Made by a program: the position numbers and the translations under genes. A DNA stretch of 64,000 nt from Microlunatus phosphovorus NM-1 (GTDB lineage Bacteria; Actinomycetota; Actinomycetes; Propionibacteriales; Propionibacteriaceae): NCBI RefSeq assembly GCF_000270245.1, contig NC_015635.1, positions 496,001 to 560,000 on the forward strand, written 5' to 3'. Below, in pieces: positions 54,271 to 62,476 of this stretch. The notes beneath the pieces were generated by a model. The model searched no databases. It was not told where the DNA came from and worked only from the letters and a program-made list of their open reading frames with translations. Within the stretch, counting starts at the first letter, position 1. Every line of letters starts with the position of its first letter.

Positions 54271-55215
54271 GTGCGAGTACAGCCCCGTCGGGCACTCAAG
54301 ACGCCCTTTGGCGTCCGCGCTGCCCGAGTCGCTGGGCCGGCGGTCGTTGCCGGCGCACTGATCACCACCGCAGCGGTCTCGGCATGGCCGAATCCGTCGC
54401 TGGCGTCTGTCCCGGTCGAGGACATTCCGCTTGCGTCGGCGTCGCCGTCCGCGACCGTCCCAGCGGCGGAGTCGCAGCGCGGGGATCGAGCCGTGCGCGC
54501 CGATCGCAGCCGGATCCGAGCCGCCCTGACCGAGGCCGACGAGAAGGTCCTCATGCTCGAGGCGGCGTCCAAGAAGGCAGCCGCGGAGGCCAGGAAGGCT
54601 GCCGCCGAGCGCCGGACGAAGGAATTGCGGGAGAGCATCATCGGCTCGCGCTACACCACGGCGGCCCTCAAGGTGCGGACCAAGCCCGCCAAGAACGCGA
54701 AGTCGGTCGACGTCATCGACTCCGCCAAGAAGATCAAGGTCACCGGGACCGTCGAGAAGGGTTACCGGCAGATCGTGGTCGACGGCAAGGCTCGCTGGGT
54801 CACCAATGAGTACCTGAGCAAGAAGAAGCCGTCGGCGGACTCGGCCGCCGGCGTCTCCGGTGCGGCCTGCAGCAAGAGCAGCGGCATCGAATCGGGCCTG
54901 GTGTCGAACGCCAAGTTGGTCTACCGCGCCATCTGCGCCGCCTTCCCGGAGGTCAGCTCGTACGGCGGTCGTCGGGCCAGCAACGACTTCCACGGCACTG
55001 GCCAAGCCGTCGACGCGATGATCTCTGACTCGGCCGCCGGGTGGCGGCTGGCGAACTGGGTACGTGCCCACGCCTCCGAACTCGGCGTCAGCGAGGTCAT
55101 CTACTCCCAGAAGATCTGGACCGTGCAGCGCTCCGGCGAAGGCTGGCGCGGCATGTCCGACCGCGGCTCGGCGACCGCCAACCACTACGACCACGTGCAC
55201 GTCAGCGTCTACTGA
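54271..55215 (+). CDS. Secreted SH3-domain protein with peptidase-like C-terminus
   Basis: A 314-residue exported protein. A twin-Arg-like basic N-terminus precedes a signal segment (AGPAVVAGALITTAAVSAW), then a charged coiled coil (residues about 75-125) and a bacterial SH3 domain near 130-185 (YTTAALKVRTKPAKNAKSV; ARWVTNEYLSKKK). The C-terminal 110 residues (SYGGRRASNDFHGTGQAVDAM, then NHYDHVHVSVY) resemble the ARB_07466/DD-peptidase-like fold, with His and Asp that could bind zinc. It probably acts on peptidoglycan. GTG 54271 has AAAGGA eight bases upstream, better than the in-frame ATG at 54247. Confidence 0.82.
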   Translation: MRVQPRRALKTPFGVRAARVAGPAVVAGALITTAAVSAWPNPSLASVPVEDIPLASASPSATVPAAESQRGDRAVRADRSRIRAALTEADEKVLMLEAASKKAAAEARKAAAERRTKELRESIIGSRYTTAALKVRTKPAKNAKSVDVIDSAKKIKVTGTVEKGYRQIVVDGKARWVTNEYLSKKKPSADSAAGVSGAACSKSSGIESGLVSNAKLVYRAICAAFPEVSSYGGRRASNDFHGTGQAVDAMISDSAAGWRLANWVRAHASELGVSEVIYSQKIWTVQRSGEGWRGMSDRGSATANHYDHVHVSVY

Positions 55216-55253
55216 GGAAGAGTTGGGTGGCTCGATCGGACCTTCGTGGTTCA

Positions 55254-55334
55254 CCGAAAAGGAGAAGCCGCCCTCGAGAAGGAGCAGTTACAGGGCAAAC
55301 CTGCGATTCCCCTGTAACTGCTCCTTTTCGATGA
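55254..55334. repeat. Palindromic intergenic element, family 1, copy B
   Basis: Arms AAGGAGCAGTTACAGGG (55279-55295) and its exact inverse (55310-55326) enclose a 14-base loop, and pairing continues outward with one G:T pair. An additional GAAAAGGAG half site sits 20 bp upstream, as in the copy at 19288-19369. It lies between convergent genes and would fold into a very stable hairpin. Confidence 0.7.
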
Positions 55335-55366
55335 AGCACTCAACGATGCGCCGTATGCCGTCGACG

Positions 55367-55516
55367 TCAGGGGTGCGCATCGAGAAAACGAGTGATCAGT
55401 CCGGCGAGCGCTCGAGGTCTCTCGATCATCGGGAGGTGTCCAGTGTCGAGGTCCTCGTGCCAGGTCGCGTCGAGGTGTCCGGCGAACCGTGTTCCAGTGC
55501 CGGCGACAGCTCGCGG
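55367..55516 (-). pseudogene. Alpha/beta-hydrolase C-terminal remnant
   Basis: In the 352-bp gap 55216-55567, besides the hairpin repeat, a minus-strand frame of 49 residues ends with DTGHLPMIERPRALAGLITR and FLDAHP. This is the typical C-terminus of an alpha/beta hydrolase with the catalytic His in GHLPM. Upstream the frame stops (TGA at 55517-55519), and a neighbouring frame continues with ILVGAAGPRIATDDRE, suggesting a frameshift. The rest of the hydrolase is gone. It follows the TetR gene on the same strand. Confidence 0.55.
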
Positions 55517-55567
55517 TCATCCGTGGCTATTCGTGGCCCGGCGGCGCCAACCAGGATGCGGCTCACG

Positions 55568-56188
55568 TCAGCGGAGCAGGGCGTGGCGAAAGGTGTCGGC
55601 CAACCAGGCGGTGAACTCGTCTGGGGTCCAGCCTTGGTCCTGCAGGAGCCAGCGGGGCTCGTTGGAGTTCAGTGCCCAGAGGATGTCGGCGGCCTTCTCC
55701 ACCTCGAGGTCCTCGCGCAGCCAGCCGGCGGCGTGCCAGTGTCGGACCCAGATGGCGCTTCCCATCCGTCGTTCCTCGCTGATCGTGCGGGCGAAGGAGG
55801 CCAGCGTGGCGTCGGTGTCGCTTGAGCCCAGAAACACGCGGAGGAGCGGATCGACGCGTTCGGAGATCACCTGGGCCAGCTTGGCGTAGGCGGTGACGGC
55901 TTCGACGGGGCCGGTGGCGTTGAACACCGCGAGTGCCTCCGGCCGCTGGGCGAGCGGCACCTCCTCGTCGTCGGCGACGAGCGCGGTGTCGTACACCGCC
56001 TTCAGGAGTCCGGCCTTGCCGCCGAAGGTCTTGTAGATCGTCTCTTGTGACACCTCAGCTTCCTCGGCGACGAGCCGGATGGTCGTGCCGGCGAACCCGT
56101 GCTCGAGGAACGACACACGAGCCGCACTGAGGACGCGGGCTCGTGTTGCTCGGGCAGCGGCGGTGCGGGCGCTGTTGTCGTAGGCCAC
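55568..56188 (-). CDS. TetR/AcrR family regulator
   Basis: A 206-residue regulator with a helix-turn-helix near residues 38-66 (IRLVAEEAEVSQETIYKTFGGKAGLLKAV). The start at 56188 faces the divergent SnoaL-like gene across 91 bp that contain a TACAG-CCTA-CTGTA dyad, so it probably regulates both. The remnant of a hydrolase follows it and may have been its old target. Confidence 0.9.
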   Translation of the reverse strand: MAYDNSARTAAARATRARVLSAARVSFLEHGFAGTTIRLVAEEAEVSQETIYKTFGGKAGLLKAVYDTALVADDEEVPLAQRPEALAVFNATGPVEAVTAYAKLAQVISERVDPLLRVFLGSSDTDATLASFARTISEERRMGSAIWVRHWHAAGWLREDLEVEKAADILWALNSNEPRWLLQDQGWTPDEFTAWLADTFRHALLR

Positions 56189-56228
56189 GTGGTCTCCGGT
56201 CGAAAAAGGGTGTTGCGCAATCTTTCGA

Positions 56229-56242
56229 TACAGCCTACTGTA
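56229..56242. promoter_or_regulatory. Operator-like dyad between TetR and SnoaL-like genes
   Basis: TACAG-CCTA-CTGTA is a perfect short dyad in the AT-rich divergent promoter; another CTGTA half site lies at about 56261. It is a likely TetR binding site. Confidence 0.5.
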
Positions 56243-56279
56243 GTAATTGATTCCAGTTCACTGTATTGAAAGGTTCATC

Positions 56280-56816
56280 ATGTCCCTCACTCTCACGCGA
56301 GCCGACGTCGCAGGTGTCGCCGAGCGTTCGATCCATGCCACCCTCGGAGGCTCCGTCGCCGACCTCGCGGCGCTCGTCCATCCCCACGCCGTCAATCGCG
56401 AGGCGATCACTGAGCCGCCCGCCACTCGAGGTGTCGGCCCCCTGGCCTTCCATGCGACCGGCGAGTGGCTGCGCGCGGCGTTCAGCGACCTCGTGTGGAC
56501 CACCGAGAGCGATGTCGTCGAGGACGATCTCGTCGTCACTTACGGCACGCTCTCGGGTCGTCAGACGGGTGAGTTCGTCGTCTGGACCCCGGATGGCACC
56601 GTCGATCGAGCCTTCGTGCCCACGGGCAAGTCCTTCACCGTTCGTCAGGCCCACTTCCAGCGGATCGCCGATGGGCTCGTCATCGAGCACTGGGCGGTCC
56701 GTGATGACCAGGGCATGGCCATCCAGCTCGGCTGGATCCCGCCCACACCTGGCTTCCTTTTCCGCTGCCACCAAGCCACCAAGCGAGCCCGGGCCGCCGC
56801 TCGTGTAGCGGTGTAG
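56280..56816 (+). CDS. SnoaL-like/ester cyclase family protein
   Basis: A 178-residue NTF2-fold protein of the SnoaL-like polyketide-cyclase/ester-cyclase group. It has HATGEWLRAAFSDLVWTTESD near residue 65, VVTYGTLSGRQTGEFVVW near 90 and GLVIEHWAVRDDQGMAIQLGW near 135. Such proteins are usually small-molecule isomerases or of unknown function in TetR-controlled detoxification units. ATG 56280 has AAAGG in place; an earlier frame start at 56247 lies inside the operator region. Confidence 0.82.
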   Translation: MSLTLTRADVAGVAERSIHATLGGSVADLAALVHPHAVNREAITEPPATRGVGPLAFHATGEWLRAAFSDLVWTTESDVVEDDLVVTYGTLSGRQTGEFVVWTPDGTVDRAFVPTGKSFTVRQAHFQRIADGLVIEHWAVRDDQGMAIQLGWIPPTPGFLFRCHQATKRARAAARVAV

Positions 56817-56861
56817 GCAACGACGATCAACGCCGGGCCACTCTTGACGGAGTGACGGCAG

Positions 56862-57833
56862 TCAGAACCAGGATGGTCCGCTGTTCACGTAGGGCGCCTC
56901 GGACGCAGTGACCTCCTCCTCGGTGAGGGTGAGGTCGAGGGCCTCGACCGCCTCGCTGAGGTGGTGGGGCTTGGTGGCGCCGACGATCGGGGCGGAGACG
57001 ATCGGGTTGGTGAGCACCCAGGCAAGGGCTACCTGCGCCATGGTGACCCCGCGCGCGTCGGCGATGCGCTGAACCTCGTTGACGACGGGCTCGTCGTGGT
57101 CGGAGTCGAATGCCTTGACCACCTTGTCGACGGTGGAGCGGAGGCTCTGCTCGCCCCACGGCCGGGCCAGCCGGCACTTGCCCTGCGGTGAGTACGGCAC
57201 CAGCCCGACGCCCTGGTCGGCGCACAACGCCATCAGCTCCGGCTCGTCCTGGCGGCGGAGCAGGTTGTACTGGTTCTGCATCGACACGAACCGAGTCCAG
57301 CCGCCGAGGTCGGCGGCGTGCTGCAGCTTGCCGAACTGCCAGCCGTACATGGAGGAGGCGCCCAGGTAGCGGACCTTGCCGGCCTTGACGATGTCGTGCA
57401 AGGCCTCCATCGTCTCCTCGACCGGAGTGTTCGGGTCGAAGCGGTGGATCTGATAGAGATCGATGTAGTCGGTGCCGAGCCGGGACAGAGAGGCGTCGAC
57501 CTGCTCCAGGATCGCCTTGCGGGACAGGCCGGAGCCGCCCGGCCCGGGGTGCATGGTGCCGAAGACCTTGGTCGCCAAGACGATGTCCTCACGCCGCGAG
57601 TAGCGGGTGATCGCCCTCCCGACCACCTCCTCGGAGGTGCCGGCCTGATAGCTGTTCGCAGTGTCCCAGAAGGTGATGCCGAGCTCGACGGCCTGCCAGA
57701 AGTACGGCCGTGCGTCGCCTTCGTGCAGCGCCCACTGGTGAGCGCCGGGGGTGTTGGGGTCGCCGTAGCTCATGCAGCCGAGCGCGAGACGGCTGACTCT
57801 GAGTCCGGTGCTGCCGAGACGGGTGTACTTCAT
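56862..57833 (-). CDS. Aldo/keto reductase
   Basis: A 323-residue NADPH-dependent reductase of the AKR superfamily. The catalytic tetrad is readable: Asp and Tyr in FWDTANSYQAG, Lys in VLATKVFG and His in LYQIHRFDP; GASSMYGWQF follows. It is the last gene of an operon with an XRE-type regulator eight bases upstream and an MFS exporter. Its likely role is aldehyde or xenobiotic reduction. Confidence 0.93.
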   Translation of the reverse strand: MKYTRLGSTGLRVSRLALGCMSYGDPNTPGAHQWALHEGDARPYFWQAVELGITFWDTANSYQAGTSEEVVGRAITRYSRREDIVLATKVFGTMHPGPGGSGLSRKAILEQVDASLSRLGTDYIDLYQIHRFDPNTPVEETMEALHDIVKAGKVRYLGASSMYGWQFGKLQHAADLGGWTRFVSMQNQYNLLRRQDEPELMALCADQGVGLVPYSPQGKCRLARPWGEQSLRSTVDKVVKAFDSDHDEPVVNEVQRIADARGVTMAQVALAWVLTNPIVSAPIVGATKPHHLSEAVEALDLTLTEEEVTASEAPYVNSGPSWF

Positions 57834-57841
57834 CTGAATCC

Positions 57842-58720
57842 TTAGGCTTGAGCGGTGAGCTGATCGTGGGTGGCGGCCCAACTGGCGAGGAGGGCGAGCG
57901 CGTCGGCGGTGGGGCTCGCGGGTTCGGCGGTGTAGATGAGCAGCTTCCAACCGGGTTCGGCGGTCAGGTCGGCGGACTCGAAGAGCAGGTCGAGCCGCCC
58001 GACGACGGGGTGGTTGAAGTTCTTCTCCCCGCTGGCATGGCGACGGACGTCGTGGGCGCCCCACTTGGCACGGAAGTCGTCACTGACGGTGGAGAGTTCC
58101 CCGATCAGGTCCTGCAGGTCCTTGTCGTACGGGTCTCGGCCGGCTTCGGCGCGCAGGATTGCGACGATGGTGGCAGCCGCCTTGTCCCAGTCCGCGTAGA
58201 ACAACTCGGCGCTGTCGCGGGCGAGGAAGCAGTGCCGGGCGAGGTTCACGGGCCGGCGTGGCTGGGCGTACGCGACCGAGTGCAGGGCCCGGCCCAGGGT
58301 ATTGGCGGCAAGGATGTCCATCCGGCCGTTGCGGATCAGCGCCGGTCCGCCGGTGATCGCGTCCAGCGCGAGTTGGAGCCCTGGCCGCACCGCGGTGGTG
58401 CGGGCGTTGCGACGTTGTCGCGTAGCCGGGGAGGAGTTGACGGCGCGGGCGAGGTCGTACAGATGATCGCGTTCTGCCTCGTCGAGCAACAGGGCGCGGG
58501 CAATCGCATCCAGGACCGATTCGGAGGCACCCGCGAGGTTGCCACGCTCGAGTCGGGAGTAGTACTCCACGCTGACCCCGGCCAGCATCGCGACCTCGGC
58601 GCGGCGCAGTCCGGGCACCCGCCGGATGCCGCCGGCGGGAAGCTCAACCTGGTCGGGTCGGACCTTGGCGCGGCGGGTCATGAGGAAGTCGCGGACCTCC
58701 TCCCGATTAGGTGCAGCCAT
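57842..58720 (-). CDS. XRE-family regulator with MmyB-like ligand domain
   Basis: A 292-residue regulator. The helix-turn-helix is near residues 34-62 (RRAEVAMLAGVSVEYYSRLERG), and the C-terminal MmyB-like domain (residues about 110-285: RMDILAANTLGRALHS, AGEKNFNHPVVG-like) probably binds a fatty acid or other small ligand, as this actinobacterial group does. It lies between the MFS and reductase genes and probably controls them from the dyads at 60167-60231. Confidence 0.92.
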   Translation of the reverse strand: MAAPNREEVRDFLMTRRAKVRPDQVELPAGGIRRVPGLRRAEVAMLAGVSVEYYSRLERGNLAGASESVLDAIARALLLDEAERDHLYDLARAVNSSPATRQRRNARTTAVRPGLQLALDAITGGPALIRNGRMDILAANTLGRALHSVAYAQPRRPVNLARHCFLARDSAELFYADWDKAAATIVAILRAEAGRDPYDKDLQDLIGELSTVSDDFRAKWGAHDVRRHASGEKNFNHPVVGRLDLLFESADLTAEPGWKLLIYTAEPASPTADALALLASWAATHDQLTAQA

Positions 58721-58725
58721 GTCGG

Positions 58726-60129
58726 TCAGCCTAGGAGGGGTCGGCCGTTGGTGGGGTTCTCTGTCAGTACACCTCGGCGCTGGATGCGGAGGCTGGCCAG
58801 GGCCGCCACCAGCAGGACGGCTGCCGCGATGGTCAAGCTGACCTGCATGCCGGGGACGAATCGCTCCCGGTCGACGATCAGGGCGCCGAAGACGGCGATC
58901 GCGACGGCGCCGCCGACCTGACGGAAGGTGTTGAAGACGGCGCTGGCCGTGCCGGCGAGCTCGGGTGCCACGCTGGCCAACACCAACCCCGTGGTCGGTG
59001 GCATCGCCAAGGAACCGCCGGCACCGACGGGGATGATCAGCGCCGCCGTCAGCAGCGGCAGTCCCAGGGGCGCCGTCAGGGTCATCGCCGTCAGGCCGAC
59101 CACCATCGACGTCAAACCGACCAGAACCGGGGCGCGGGGGCCGAATCGGTTGGTCATCCGCCCGCTGGTCAGGTTTCCGGCCACGCTGATCAGAGCCGAT
59201 GGCAGGAAGGCCAGCCCTGCCCACAGTGGCGGAACACCAAGATGCTGCTGCAGGAAGAGGCTGCCGAGGAAGACCGTGCCGAACCAGCCGACCATGAACG
59301 CGAACCCGATCGTCAACGCGATCCGCATGTCCGGCGGACGGAACAACGACAGCGGCATCATCGGATGCGTCACCCCAGCCTCCACGGCGACGAAAGCGAC
59401 GAAGCCGGTCACCGCGACCGCCAGCGGGACGATGACCTGCACCGAGCCGAATCCCACCGACCCGCCGTGGATGAGCCCGTAGATCAATGCGGACAGCGCG
59501 ACGAAGCAAAGGATCTGCCCAGCCCAGTCGAAGGGCATGGCGCGGCGGGGTGAGGTCGGGATCCGAGCCACGAGCAGCAGCATCACCGCGCAGACCGGGA
59601 TATTGATACCGAACACCCAGCGCCAGTCGAGGGTGGTCAAGATCCCGCCCAGCAACGGCCCGACCGCCGCGGCGACCGCTCCGCCCACCGCCCACGTGCC
59701 GAGGGCGCGAGCCCGCCGGGCCGGATCGGGAAAGGCCTCCCGGATCAGGGCCATCGAGGACGGCAGCATCAGCGCTGCTGCGACACCTTGACCCGCTCGG
59801 GCCGCGATCAGCGTCGCGATCGTCGGCGCGAACGCACACGCCGCGGACGTCAGCCCGAAGAGTGCCACCCCGACCGAGAAGGCCCGCTTCGACCCGACTC
59901 GGTCCGATAGGTTCCCGGCGAACAGCAGCAGTGCTGCGAACAGCAGCGTGTATCCGTCCACGACCCACTGCTGCCCGACCGTGCCACCGCCCAGCTCACG
60001 ACTGATCTGGGTCAGCGCCACGTTGACGATCAGGATGTCCAGAGTGATCAGGAAGAACCCCAGCGAGGCCAGCAGCAGCGAGACCCGAGCTCGCGGCAGG
60101 CTCGCTGGCTCGGTGGCGTCCTGGGGCAT
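58726..60129 (-). CDS. MFS transporter (DHA2, 14-TM)
   Basis: A 467-residue drug:proton antiporter-type facilitator. It has VALTQISRELGGGTVGQQWVV in pieces near the N-terminus, GNLSDRVGSKRAF as motif A, ARAGQGVAAALMLPSSMALI (motif C region) and about 14 membrane helices. It is the first gene of the operon with the XRE regulator and the aldo/keto reductase. The exported compound is unknown. Confidence 0.93.
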   Translation of the reverse strand: MPQDATEPASLPRARVSLLLASLGFFLITLDILIVNVALTQISRELGGGTVGQQWVVDGYTLLFAALLLFAGNLSDRVGSKRAFSVGVALFGLTSAACAFAPTIATLIAARAGQGVAAALMLPSSMALIREAFPDPARRARALGTWAVGGAVAAAVGPLLGGILTTLDWRWVFGINIPVCAVMLLLVARIPTSPRRAMPFDWAGQILCFVALSALIYGLIHGGSVGFGSVQVIVPLAVAVTGFVAFVAVEAGVTHPMMPLSLFRPPDMRIALTIGFAFMVGWFGTVFLGSLFLQQHLGVPPLWAGLAFLPSALISVAGNLTSGRMTNRFGPRAPVLVGLTSMVVGLTAMTLTAPLGLPLLTAALIIPVGAGGSLAMPPTTGLVLASVAPELAGTASAVFNTFRQVGGAVAIAVFGALIVDRERFVPGMQVSLTIAAAVLLVAALASLRIQRRGVLTENPTNGRPLLG

Positions 60130-60166
60130 GATGAAGATCTAACCAACCGGTCGGCCCCGCAGGGAC

Positions 60167-60231
60167 ACCCTGTCGAAGGGTGCCCTGCCAGGGCATGTCT
60201 GGACGGAGGATGTCTTGACAGGGTCTCCCTG
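60167..60231. promoter_or_regulatory. Three CCCTG/CAGGG dyads upstream of the MFS operon
   Basis: ACCCT-GTCGA-AGGGT (60167-60181), TGCCCTG-C-CAGGGCA (60181-60195) and CAGGG-TCT-CCCTG (60219-60231) lie within 65 bp, 38-102 bp before the MFS start. They share the CCCTG half site, consistent with cooperative binding of one dimeric regulator, probably the XRE/MmyB-type protein encoded in the operon. The remainder of the 60130-60349 gap shows no gene. Confidence 0.6.
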
Positions 60232-60349
60232 AGCCGGCCGGCTGCCGGTTCACGCGGAATCCGCGGACCGCCGACCGACGTGCCGTGAGACCGTTCACCC
60301 ACACCCACACCTAGACCCAGCCAGCGCGACCAGAAAGGCACGAATCGAC

Positions 60350-61141
60350 ATGCTCGACCAGCTCAGCGGCGCTACGCGGCTGTTCCCGATCATCGGTGAT
60401 CCGATCAAGTACGTCGAGTCCCCGGTGCGCCTCACCCGTACCTTCGGGGAACGCGGCTACCACGGCATCTGCGTCCCGATGCAGGTGTCGGCCGAGGATC
60501 TCGATGCCGTGATGGCCGGTCTCACAGCCTCGCGGAACGTGGACGGGATCCTCGTCACCATGCCCCATAAGTTCACCGCGTTCGGCTACTGCGCAACCAG
60601 CTCCGAACGCGCCAGGATGCTCGGGGTGGTGAGCGTCATCCGCCGCAATCCGGACGGGACTTGGCACGGCGACATGCTCGACGGACTCGCCTTCGTCAAG
60701 GCGCAGGTGGATCACGGGGCCGAGCCGGCGGGTGCCCGGGTCCTCCTGGTCGGGGCGGGTGGTGCGGGCAGCGCGATCGCCATTGCCATGCTCGAGGCCG
60801 GAGTCCGTGAGCTCATCGTCCACGACGCCGACGAGTCGCGGGTCAACGCGCTCCTCGAGCTGGTCGCCGACCTCGGCCGAGGTCGGGTGATCGCCGGCCC
60901 GCCGGATCCCACCGGCTGCGATCTGGTCTGCAACGCAACCCCGATGGGCATGGAAGCCGGAGACCCGCTTCCGGTCGATCCCGCCTTGCTGACCTCGTCG
61001 ATGTTCGTCGGCGATGTGATCTCCGGCCACGGACTGACTCCGTTCCTCGCGGCGGCGAAGGCCGCCGGTTGCAAGACGGCCGACGGCGGCCACATGGTCG
61101 AGGCCGCACAGGACGTCATGGCCGACTTCTTCCAGCGATGA
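60350..61141 (+). CDS. Shikimate-dehydrogenase-fold (AroE-like) oxidoreductase
   Basis: A 263-residue protein with the AroE fold. The catalytic Lys74 is in VTMPHK, Asp111 is in HGDMLDGLAF, and the NADP motif is VGAGGAGSAIA near residue 137. But the shikimate-binding Asn of the GAVNT motif is replaced: here the segment is GVVSV (Ser95), and the N-terminal SxS pair is changed to YVESP. So it is a YdiB/AroE relative acting on another substrate, not a housekeeping AroE. It has its own ATG and stands apart from other aro genes. Confidence 0.85.
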   Translation: MLDQLSGATRLFPIIGDPIKYVESPVRLTRTFGERGYHGICVPMQVSAEDLDAVMAGLTASRNVDGILVTMPHKFTAFGYCATSSERARMLGVVSVIRRNPDGTWHGDMLDGLAFVKAQVDHGAEPAGARVLLVGAGGAGSAIAIAMLEAGVRELIVHDADESRVNALLELVADLGRGRVIAGPPDPTGCDLVCNATPMGMEAGDPLPVDPALLTSSMFVGDVISGHGLTPFLAAAKAAGCKTADGGHMVEAAQDVMADFFQR

Positions 61142-61480
61142 CACCCAGCACCCTCCTTCCCGTCCGTGGCGACGAGCCGGTGGTGGGCGAGCTGGCCGAG
61201 CAGGTGGGCACGTCTGCGATCCTCCGCCCTCACCAACCGCTCCGTGAGGTCTGGAGGGGAGGCGCTCCAAATGGAGACGGCCCTTCTCGGCGTGGACAGC
61301 GTTCGACACGATATTGATCCGATCGGCACTCTCGATGAGCGGGATGACGCTGCGGATGTTCTCCCAGGTCGACAGGCTCTCCGCCTCCGTGACGAGTTCC
61401 CCCTCGTAGGGGAAACCACACGCGCGTGGCGCGCCGTCACCTCGGCGCGTGGACAGGGCGATCCCGAGCCGCTTGCTGAC
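61142..61480 (-). pseudogene. Decayed DUF218 (YdcF/SanA-like) gene
   Basis: The 424-bp gap 61142-61565 has no intact gene. One minus-strand frame reads GELVTEAESLSTWENIRSVI, then PLIESADRINIVSNAVHA and EKGRLHLE, which resembles the core of DUF218 proteins (an STxEN motif, then a conserved SNxxHA). It then shifts to another frame with DLTERLVRAEDRRRAHLLG. No start codon or N-terminal half is present. It is probably a remnant of an inner-membrane DUF218 protein. Confidence 0.45.
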
Positions 61481-61565
61481 CAGTTCTCACCCCGTTGGCT
61501 GAGGTTCTGGGCAATAATCACCTCAGGGTCGTCTCAGACGATGACGAACGAGAGGCGGAGGCCGC

Positions 61566-62471
61566 GTGATCACTCGTGTGTTGGCGGGATACACCGCAAC
61601 AAAGGCCGGACGGGACGCGCTCGCGTTGGCCGCCCGGATCGCGATCACGACGGGGGCGCGACTGGATGTCGTGGTCGTGCTGCCGGGCATCGGCCGGAGC
61701 GTGATCACTCCACCTGATGCCGCCTATGACCGCTACGTGCGTGAGCAGGCCGAGGGTTGGCTCGCCGAGGCGATCGAGGCCGTGCCCAGCGAGATCACCT
61801 GCATGACCTACCTCCGCGCCGCCGACTCCGTCGGTGAGGGTCTGGTAGCGGCGGCGGACGAGTTCGGTGCCTCGGTTCTGGTGGTCGGGGCTGCCAACGG
61901 AGCACCCCGTCGACACCACCGGATCGGCACCGCCGCCAATGAGTTGCTACATCTGTCCCACGTACCGGTGATCCTCGCCCCACGCGGCTTCCGCAAGCGG
62001 GAAGGCGCTGGGATCCCGCGGATCACGGCCGGGGTAGGGGTGGAACTGGACGCCGACGGGCTCTTGGCCGCAGCCGCTGCCTTCGCCACCGCGACCGGCG
62101 CGGACCTGCGGCTGGTCTCGCTGGTGACCACGAACTTCCCTGCCGACCTCGACACCGGTCTGATCCGCATCGCGGCCGCCGCACACACTGAGGAGATCGT
62201 CAACCACGTCCGCGAGCACCTCGACATCGAGGCCGAGGTGCTTGCTGCCGAAGGTGACAACATGATGGAGGCCGTCGACGGGCTCGACTGGCTGGCTGGG
62301 GAGATCTTCTTCGTCGGATCGAGCCGGCTCGCCCAGCCTGGCCAGGTGTTCCTGGGCGCGGCCGGCGTCCGTCTCCTGCGAGCCTTGCCGGTCCCCGTGG
62401 CCGTGATTCCCCGGCCCAGGCCTGGGATCGGCCCCAATGTCGGCTCAGCGTCCGATCCAGCGAAGGGATGA
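61566..62471 (+). CDS. Tandem universal stress protein (two UspA domains)
   Basis: A 301-residue protein with two Usp folds. The first domain carries VLAGYTATKAGRDALALAARI and ATP-loop-like GAANGAPRRHHRIGTAAN (residues about 105-122). The second, from about 150, ends with VGSSRLAQPGQVFLGAAGVRLL. GTG 61566 has a GGAGG site upstream. Its stop overlaps the permease start (ATGA), so the permease and Usp are coupled, a common pairing in which Usp modulates the transporter. Confidence 0.9.
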   Translation: MITRVLAGYTATKAGRDALALAARIAITTGARLDVVVVLPGIGRSVITPPDAAYDRYVREQAEGWLAEAIEAVPSEITCMTYLRAADSVGEGLVAAADEFGASVLVVGAANGAPRRHHRIGTAANELLHLSHVPVILAPRGFRKREGAGIPRITAGVGVELDADGLLAAAAAFATATGADLRLVSLVTTNFPADLDTGLIRIAAAAHTEEIVNHVREHLDIEAEVLAAEGDNMMEAVDGLDWLAGEIFFVGSSRLAQPGQVFLGAAGVRLLRALPVPVAVIPRPRPGIGPNVGSASDPAKG

Positions 62472-62476
62472 CGGCA

